Below are positions 58,865 through 64,000 of a stretch of DNA of 64,000 nt, in pieces. The stretch comes from Streptomyces cylindrosporus (lineage in GTDB: Bacteria > Actinomycetota > Actinomycetes > Streptomycetales > Streptomycetaceae), in contig NZ_JALDAY010000007.1 of the NCBI RefSeq assembly GCF_022698165.1, positions 434,001 through 498,000 on the forward strand, in the 5' to 3' direction. The position numbers were made by a program, and so were the translations under genes. Below the pieces are notes generated by a model that made no database searches, was not told the DNA's origin, and saw nothing but the letters and a program-made list of their open reading frames with translations. Position 1 is the first letter of the stretch, and the number at the start of each line of letters is the position of its first letter.

Positions 58865-59895
58865 CGGCGGCGCTCCGGGTCGCGCAGTGGGCGACGGGCA
58901 CGATCGGTGCGCGGTCGCTGCGGGCCGTCATCGAGCATCCCGGCCTCGAACTGGCAGGGGTGTACGTGCACTCCGCCGCCAAGGAGGGCCTGGACGCGGG
59001 CGAGTTGTGCGGGACGGATCCGACGGGTGTCACGGCCACCGCCGACATCGAACGGGTCCTGGAACTGGGCGCGGACTGCGTGCTGTACATGCCGCTCGAA
59101 TGCGATGCCGACGAGGTGTGCAGGCTGCTGGAGTCGGGCGCGAACGTCGTGACGACACGGGGCGAGTTCCACCACCCGGGCAGCATGGATGCCGACCTGC
59201 GCAAGAGGGTGGAGACGGCGTGCGAGCGCGGCGGCACCTCGATCCACAGCACGGGCAGCAGCCCCGGCTTCATCACCGAGGCGGTCCCACTGGTCCTGAC
59301 GTCGATCGCGCGACGCGTCGACTCCCTGACCATCGAGGAGTACGCCGACCTGTCCCAACGCACCTCCCCCGAGCTGCTGTTCGGCGTGATGGGCTACGGA
59401 CTCGCACCGGCCGCGTTCGCCGAGGAGCGGCTTTCCCAGGCACGGACCAGCTTCGGCCCCTCGCTGCGCCTGATCGCCGAGGAACTGGGCATACCTCTCG
59501 ACTCGTTGGAGGCGACGGGAGAGTTGGCGACGGCCCGCGGCCAAGTCCGCATAGCCGCAGGCGAATTGGCCCCCGGCACGGTGGCCGCGCAACGCCTCAC
59601 GGTCACCGGCCTGCGCGCGGGCCGCCCCCTGCTCCGCTTCCGCGCCACCTGGTACTGCACGACCGACCTCGACCCGGCCTGGGACCTCCACGACACCGGC
59701 TGGCACATCTCGATCGAGGGCGACGCGCCCCTCGACGTCGGCCTGCGCCTGCCGGTCCCCCTGGACCGCATGGCCGAGATCTCACCGTCGTACACGGCGA
59801 ACCGGGCGGTCAACGCGGTGCCGTTGGTGTGCGCGGCCACACCGGGAATCCGAACGACGATCGATCTACCACAGGTCGTGGCCAAGCTGGCTTGA
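58861..59895 (+). CDS. DapB-like NAD(P)-dependent amine/alcohol dehydrogenase family protein
   Basis: 344 residues. N-terminal Rossmann start LRVAQWATGTIGARSLRAVIEHPGLELAGVYVHS in blocks (about 5-38) with GTIG as cofactor loop, VVTTRGEFHHPGS (about 96) and the mixed-sheet domain holding GGTSIHSTGSSPGFITEAVP (about 124-143). The family includes diaminopentanoate dehydrogenase and many mycobacterial members called dihydrodipicolinate reductase-like, whose substrates are unknown. Coupled to the thioesterase. Followed by a 153-bp gap with no visible feature. Confidence 0.85.
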   Translation: MTAALRVAQWATGTIGARSLRAVIEHPGLELAGVYVHSAAKEGLDAGELCGTDPTGVTATADIERVLELGADCVLYMPLECDADEVCRLLESGANVVTTRGEFHHPGSMDADLRKRVETACERGGTSIHSTGSSPGFITEAVPLVLTSIARRVDSLTIEEYADLSQRTSPELLFGVMGYGLAPAAFAEERLSQARTSFGPSLRLIAEELGIPLDSLEATGELATARGQVRIAAGELAPGTVAAQRLTVTGLRAGRPLLRFRATWYCTTDLDPAWDLHDTGWHISIEGDAPLDVGLRLPVPLDRMAEISPSYTANRAVNAVPLVCAATPGIRTTIDLPQVVAKLA

Positions 59896-60048
59896 CCGAC
59901 TCCGGGTGACGACCGGACACCGAGGCGATCTGGGCCGCGGACCTCGAAGCCGCGAAACGGCACAGTCGGCGTCTCGAACCCCTCCATGTCCGGTTCAACG
60001 ACACCGCCGGCAGGATCTTCGCTTCGCTCTTCTGAGCCGGGCCCCTCC

Positions 60049-61203
60049 CTACGGCGCCGCCACCTCCACCACCATAGCCGACCCCATCCCCCCGCCCGCG
60101 CACATCGACGCGACCCCAATTCCCCCGCCCCGGCGGCGCAGTTCGTGTGTCAGGGTGACGAGCATGCGGGCGCCGGTGGCGGCGACCGGGTGGCCCAGGG
60201 AGCAGCCGCTGCCGTTGACGTTGACGTGGTCGGGGTCGAGGTCGAGGCGGCGGATCGCGGCCACGGTGACGGAGGCGAAGGCCTCGTTGATCTCGTAGAG
60301 GTCGACGTCGGCGGTGGTGAGGCCGGCCCGGGCGAGGGCCTTGGGGATCGCCTTGACCGGCGAGAGCCCGGTCTCCGCGGGGTCGACGCCGACGGAGGAC
60401 CAGGATCGGACGGTGGCCAGCACGGGCAGGCCCTCGGCCGCCGCCGTGCCGTCGCTCGCCACCACCAGGGCCGCCGCCCCGTCGTTGCCGCCGCAGGCGT
60501 TGCCCGCGGTGATGCTGAAGCCCTCGATCTCGGGGTGCAGCGGCTTGAGCGCGGCGAGCTTCTCCAACGACGTGTCCCGGCGCGGGTGTTCGTCGACGGA
60601 GAAGAGCCCGTACGGGGTCTCGACGGGCACGAGTTCGGCGTCGAAGCGGCCCTCGTCGATGGCGCGTACGGCGTTGCGGTGCGAGCGCAGGGCCCAGGCG
60701 TCCATGTCGGCGCGGGAGATGTCGGCGCGTCGGGCCACGTTCCAGCCGATGGTGATCGACATGTCGTTGCCGGGGGCGTCCGGCTGCTCCGGATGGGTGG
60801 GCGGCATCCAGGGTTCGACCCATTCGCCGTCCACCCGGAAGGCGGACTTCGGTGCCGTGGAGGCCGAGTTGACGCCTCCCGCGATGACGAGGTCGTCCAT
60901 GCCGGAACGGACGGAGGCGGCGGCGCCGGCGACGGCGGAGAGGCCGGCGGCGCAGTGCCGGTTGAGGGCGAGGCCGGGGACCGAGGTGAGCCCCGCGGTC
61001 AGGGCCGCGTGCCGGGCGAGGACCCCGCCGCCGTAGAGGCCCTCGCCGAGGATCACGTCGTCCACGCGGTCGGGGTCGAGCCCGTCCGCGGCGGCGCCGA
61101 CGATGTGACGGGCCAGGTCGAAGGCGCTGGTGTCGCGCAGGGTGCCCTTGAACGCGGTGCCGACGGGGGTGCGCAGGGCGGACACGATGACTGCCTCGGG
61201 CAT
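60049..61203 (-). CDS. Thiolase (acetyl-CoA C-acetyltransferase family)
   Basis: 384 residues from ATG 61203 with GGAGA upstream. Nucleophile Cys84 in LALNRHCAAGLSAVAGA, NEAFASV (about 310), CSLGHPVAATG (about 340-350) with its His, and MCAGGGMGSAMVVE with the second Cys. RHCAAG replaces the common SMCGSG, a variant seen in degradative actinobacterial thiolases. Cleaves a 3-oxoacyl-CoA. Monocistronic, divergent from the SDR at 61303 across an operator. Confidence 0.92.
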   Translation of the reverse strand: MPEAVIVSALRTPVGTAFKGTLRDTSAFDLARHIVGAAADGLDPDRVDDVILGEGLYGGGVLARHAALTAGLTSVPGLALNRHCAAGLSAVAGAAASVRSGMDDLVIAGGVNSASTAPKSAFRVDGEWVEPWMPPTHPEQPDAPGNDMSITIGWNVARRADISRADMDAWALRSHRNAVRAIDEGRFDAELVPVETPYGLFSVDEHPRRDTSLEKLAALKPLHPEIEGFSITAGNACGGNDGAAALVVASDGTAAAEGLPVLATVRSWSSVGVDPAETGLSPVKAIPKALARAGLTTADVDLYEINEAFASVTVAAIRRLDLDPDHVNVNGSGCSLGHPVAATGARMLVTLTHELRRRGGGIGVASMCAGGGMGSAMVVEVAAP

Positions 61204-61248
61204 GAGGGTCTCCAACTCGGCGGGCCGGACGGGATCACAGCAGAGAGC

Positions 61249-61263
61249 GAGAATGCTACTCTC
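61249..61263. promoter_or_regulatory. Island operator between thiolase and SDR
   Basis: GAGAATGCTACTCTC, one base from the best site. The minus strand holds TAGCAT (61258-61253) as a -10 for the thiolase, the plus strand TACTCT (61257-61262) for the SDR. Last copy on the right-hand side. Confidence 0.75.
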
Positions 61264-61302
61264 GCAATACTAGAACCATGTATCCCTGGGAGGGGAGTCG
61301 CG

Positions 61303-62070
61303 ATGCAGGTTCAGGGGACGTCCGCGCTCGTGGTGGGTGGGGCCGGCGGCCTGGGCGAGGCCACGGTCCGCCGGCTGCACGCGGCGGGCGCGGCCGTGGT
61401 CGTCGCCGACCTCGCCGACGAGAAGGGCAAGGCCCTGGAGGCGGAGCTGGGGATCCGGTACGTCCGAGCCGACGCCACCGAGGAGGCCGACGTACAGGCC
61501 GCCGTCGCCGAGGCGGAGACCCTCGGCCCGCTGCGCGTCTCGGTGGACACCCACGGCGGCCCCGCGACCGGCGGGCGCCTGATCGGCCGCGACGGCGAGC
61601 CCCTCGACCTGGCCGGCTTCCGCCGCACTGTCGACATCTACCTGACCGGCGTCTTCAACGTCATGCGCTTGACCGCGGCGGCGATGGCCCGCCGCGAGCC
61701 GGTCGACGAGGACGGCAACCGGGGCGTCATCGTCAACACGGCGTCCATCGCGGCGTACGAGGGCCAGATCGGTCAACTCCCGTACGCCGCGGCCAAGGGC
61801 GGGGTCGTCGGCATGACCCTGGTCGCCGCACGCGACCTGTCCCCCCTGGGCATCCGCGTGGTCACGATCGCCCCCGGCACCTTCCTCACCCCGGCCTACG
61901 GCAAGGCGGGCGACCAACTGGAAGCGTACTGGGGCCCGCGGATCCCCCACCCCCGCCGCATGGGCCGCTCCCCCGAGTACGCGGCCCTGGTCCAGCACAT
62001 CTGCGAGAACGACTACCTCAACGGCGAGACCATCCGCCTGGACGGGGCGCTGCGGTTCCCGCCGAAGTGA
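61303..62070 (+). CDS. SDR family oxidoreductase, HSD17B10-like
   Basis: 255 residues. Starts MQVQGTSALVVGGAGGLGEATVRRL, with GGAGGLGE as the cofactor loop, and has NTASIAAYEGQIGQLPYAAAKGGVVGM in blocks (catalytic Tyr about 166). The EGQIGQ-x-AYAAAKG pattern is that of type-10 hydroxysteroid/3-hydroxyacyl-CoA dehydrogenases, fitting beta-oxidation with the divergent thiolase. ATG 61303 with GGGAGGGGAG. Confidence 0.9.
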   Translation: MQVQGTSALVVGGAGGLGEATVRRLHAAGAAVVVADLADEKGKALEAELGIRYVRADATEEADVQAAVAEAETLGPLRVSVDTHGGPATGGRLIGRDGEPLDLAGFRRTVDIYLTGVFNVMRLTAAAMARREPVDEDGNRGVIVNTASIAAYEGQIGQLPYAAAKGGVVGMTLVAARDLSPLGIRVVTIAPGTFLTPAYGKAGDQLEAYWGPRIPHPRRMGRSPEYAALVQHICENDYLNGETIRLDGALRFPPK

Positions 62071-62092
62071 CCCTCGACCGGCCCCCGGCGCC

Positions 62093-63139
62093 TCACGTCG
62101 ACTCCCGCACCACCAGCCGACACGGCACCGTGTGCACCCCCGCCACCGGCCCCTCGTCGATGGCCTCCAGCAGTTTCAGCGCGGCGATGCGGCCGATCTC
62201 GCCGAGGCTCATGTCGATCGTGGTGAGGGGCGGGCGGCAGGCCAGGGCCATGGTGTCCCAGTTGTCGTAGCCGACGACCGCGATCCGGCCGGGCACGTCG
62301 ACGCCCCGTTCGCGCAAGGCGTCGGCCACGCCTCGGGCGATCTGGTCGTTGCCGCAGAAGACGGCGTCCGTGTCGGGCGCCGTACGCAGGACCGCGTCGG
62401 CGGCCCGGCGGCCCCAGGCCTCGCTCCACTCGCCGAAGTGGACGCGCCCGGTGGCGAGTTGGAGTGACGAGCGCTCCAGCAGGTCCACGGCGTGGCGGGC
62501 CCGGTCGCGGGCGGCCGCGTGGTGTTCCGGGCCGGTGACGTGGGCGATCCGGGTGCGGCCCGTGGCTATCAGGTGCTCCACGGCGAGATGGGCGCCACCC
62601 CGGTCGTCCGAGGCCACCGAGGTGTCGGACGGGTCGGTCGAGGGGGACAGCGCGTAGACGATCGGGATGCCGTCGACGCCCTGGAGGGGCGGGCGCGGGT
62701 CGGTCCGGCGGCCGGTGACGATGATGCCGTCGACCCGGCGGTCCATGAGGTTGCGCAGGTGGTGCTGCTCGCGAATGGTGTCGCCCCGGGTGTCGCAGAG
62801 GAGCACCGAGATCTTTCCGGCGCCCAGCGCGTCCTCGGCGCCCAGCAGGACGGGCGTGCTGAAGCGGCCGATGCCGTCCGTCGTCATCAGTCCGACCGTC
62901 CAGCTGCGGCCCGTGTGCAGGCTCTGCGCGTGCTGGTTGGGCCGGAAGCCGAGAGCCTCCACGGCGTCCAGCACCCGCTGCCGGGTCTCCGGGCGCATCC
63001 GGCCGCTGCCGCTCAGCGCCTTGGAGGCCGTGCCCACGCTGACGCCGGCGAGCGCGGCGACATCGGCGAGCTTCGCGCGACCGGCGGGGGCGGAGGCGGC
63101 AGAGGGAGCTGCGGGGGAACGCGGCGCGGCTTCGGTCAC
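62093..63139 (-). CDS. LacI-family transcriptional regulator
   Basis: 348 residues from GTG 63139. Helix-turn-helix and hinge in KLADVAALAGVSVGTASKALSGSGRMRPETRQRVLDAVEALGFRPN blocks (about 25-70), then a sugar-binding core with VDGIIVTGRR (about 143), DDRGGAHLAVEHLIATGRTRIAHVTGP and DAVFCGNDQIARGVADALRERG. Divergent from the glycosidase at 63354, which it probably controls. Belongs to sugar metabolism, not to the acyl-CoA island. Confidence 0.93.
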   Translation of the reverse strand: MTEAAPRSPAAPSAASAPAGRAKLADVAALAGVSVGTASKALSGSGRMRPETRQRVLDAVEALGFRPNQHAQSLHTGRSWTVGLMTTDGIGRFSTPVLLGAEDALGAGKISVLLCDTRGDTIREQHHLRNLMDRRVDGIIVTGRRTDPRPPLQGVDGIPIVYALSPSTDPSDTSVASDDRGGAHLAVEHLIATGRTRIAHVTGPEHHAAARDRARHAVDLLERSSLQLATGRVHFGEWSEAWGRRAADAVLRTAPDTDAVFCGNDQIARGVADALRERGVDVPGRIAVVGYDNWDTMALACRPPLTTIDMSLGEIGRIAALKLLEAIDEGPVAGVHTVPCRLVVREST

Positions 63140-63309
63140 GGGCAATCCTTTTCTCAATCCGGCTGCGTGATGTCCCGTTGCGGTTGTTCGACGGGTCGAC
63201 CCGTCCATGGTCGCAGGCGGTCACGGTAAGCACCAGACCCTCAGCGAGGCAAGAAATCTTCTGCACCACCCTTGACCGTGATTCCCCGCTTCCCCTCTAC
63301 TCGTCGGCG

Positions 63310-63325
63310 AGGAAAACGATTGCCC
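63310..63325. promoter_or_regulatory. LacI-type operator candidate
   Basis: AGGAAAACGATTGCCC contains the central CG with A-rich left and T-rich right sides usual for LacI-family sites, 29 bp before the glycosidase start. Symmetry is only partial. Confidence 0.35.
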
Positions 63326-63353
63326 ATTTGGTTGCTCACACCCCCGGAGAGCC

Positions 63354-64000
63354 ATGCCCCGCACCAGCTCCCTCCCGCCCTCCCCCGGCCCCGTCCACCC
63401 GGGCCCCGACGCCCATGTCGCCCTGCGCCCCGCCGTCGCCGAGGTGACCGACGGCTTCTGGCACAGCCGCCGGGACGTCAACGCCCGTACCTCCATCCCG
63501 CAGGGCCCCGGTCTGCTGGAGTCCGCGGGCAATCTGCACAACCTGCGCCTGGCGGCGGGTGCGGCCGAGGGCGAGTTCCAGGGCGCGTACCCGTTCGTCG
63601 ACACGGACGTCTACAAGTGGCTGGAGGCGGCGGCCTGGCAGCTGGCCCAGGGGCCCTCGGCGCGGCTGGAGTCCGACGTCCACCGGATCGTCTCGCTGGT
63701 CGCCGCCGCCCAGCAGCCCGACGGGTATCTCAACACCTGGTTCCAGCTGGTCAAGGGCGGCGAGCGCTACCAGGACCTGCGCTGGGGCCACGAGCTGTAC
63801 TGCGCGGGCCATCTCATCCAGGCGGCCGTGGCCCATCACCGGGCCACCGGACGCACCGAACTCCTCGACGTGGCCCGCAGGTTCGCCGACCACGTCGACT
63901 CCGTCTTCGGGCCGCCGGGCAGCGGCAAGGCGATCGACGGCATCGACGGCCACCCGGAGATCGAGACCGCCCTGGTCGAGCTGTACCGGGAGACCGGCGA
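63354..64000 (+). CDS. Beta-L-arabinofuranosidase-type glycoside hydrolase (GH127/DUF1680), truncated by window edge
   Basis: The first 215 codons are in the window, open to the end. ATG 63354 with CCGGAGAG upstream. Blocks typical of GH127: DGFWHSRRDVNARTSIPQGP (about 34-53), FVDTDVYKWLEAAAWQLAQG (about 82-101), AAAQQPDGYLNTWFQL (about 118-133), LRWGHELYCAGHLIQAAVAHHRATG (about 143-167). The alpha/alpha barrel is entered but the Cys-Glu active site would lie beyond the edge. Releases arabinofuranose or a related sugar. Controlled by the divergent LacI regulator (inference). Confidence 0.85.
   Translation, partial: MPRTSSLPPSPGPVHPGPDAHVALRPAVAEVTDGFWHSRRDVNARTSIPQGPGLLESAGNLHNLRLAAGAAEGEFQGAYPFVDTDVYKWLEAAAWQLAQGPSARLESDVHRIVSLVAAAQQPDGYLNTWFQLVKGGERYQDLRWGHELYCAGHLIQAAVAHHRATGRTELLDVARRFADHVDSVFGPPGSGKAIDGIDGHPEIETALVELYRETG

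Noticed and set aside
59896..60048. Possible small gene in the 153-bp gap after the DapB-like gene
   Set aside because: No start with a ribosome site and no protein-like frame; I see nothing definable there.
1..62070. Assignment of the island to the classical cholesterol pathway
   Set aside because: FadD3-like ligase, FadE pairs and FadA5-like thiolase hint at it, but ring-degradation genes (hsaA-D, kstD, kshB) and mce transport genes are absent from the window and the operator is not the KstR or KstR2 site.
1..64000. tRNA, rRNA, CRISPR, insertion sequence, integrase or phage genes
   Set aside because: None recognised on either strand. The island shows no base-composition break or terminal repeats that would prove recent transfer.

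Overview
The window reads as a stretch of a Streptomyces (or close actinomycete) chromosome. Base composition is very GC-rich, third codon positions are almost all G or C, GTG and TTG starts are common, and genes are packed with 4-bp ATGA/GTGA overlaps. No tRNA, rRNA, insertion sequence, integrase or CRISPR array was seen. I count 69 protein genes including two cut by the window edges and one 49-codon gene; no gene-free stretch exceeds 300 bp.

Almost the whole window (about 1-62 kb) is an acyl-CoA catabolic island: 8 acyl-CoA dehydrogenase-type proteins, 3 acyl-CoA ligases, 3 CaiB/BaiF CoA-transferases, 3 crotonase-fold enzymes, 2 thiolases, 7 short-chain dehydrogenases (SDRs), 2 beta-hydroxyacid dehydrogenases, 3 metal-dependent amidohydrolases, an ETF pair, a cytochrome P450 with ferredoxin, a Rieske oxygenase, a TauD-type dioxygenase, a luciferase-like monooxygenase, an aldehyde dehydrogenase, a thioesterase and a branched-chain-type ABC importer. 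This is the toolkit for oxygenating, CoA-activating and beta-oxidising a complex (probably alicyclic, terpenoid or aromatic) carboxylic acid. The substrate cannot be read from sequence. I see no kshB, hsa, kstD or mce genes that would make it the classical cholesterol pathway.

The genes are scattered over many divergent transcription units, but most of the promoters share one 15-bp palindrome, GAGAATnnnATTCTC, found near 1.9, 2.0, 5.6, 8.1, 9.7, 20.2, 25.5, 26.8, 31.7, 47.6, 48.2, 56.1, 58.0 and 61.2 kb. In many of these a TANNNT -10 hexamer is built into the palindrome. I infer a single repressor, most likely one of the two TetR-family proteins (30992-31693 or 56193-56864), controlling the island as one regulon.

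Layout: 0-8 kb, ferredoxin/SDR/dehydrogenase operon, CoA-transferase, LysR/MFS pair, TauD-SDR operon. 7-19 kb, crotonase, ligases and amidohydrolase, then a PrpD/CoA-transferase/ACAD/GntR run leading into etfBA (this run lacks the palindrome and has its own repeat). 19-34 kb, ACAD/ligase, Rieske operon, P450 operon, TetR-VOC-SDR operon, and an ACAD-kinase pair like the levulinate enzymes LvaC/LvaA. 34-47.5 kb, one apparent 13-gene operon from aldehyde dehydrogenase through the ABC importer to the beta-oxidation genes. 47.6-62 kb, two ACAD subunit pairs, an SDR/XRE pair, the second TetR, hydrolase, thioesterase, thiolase and SDR. From 62 kb a LacI regulator and a GH127-type glycosidase mark a switch to sugar metabolism, probably the edge of the island.
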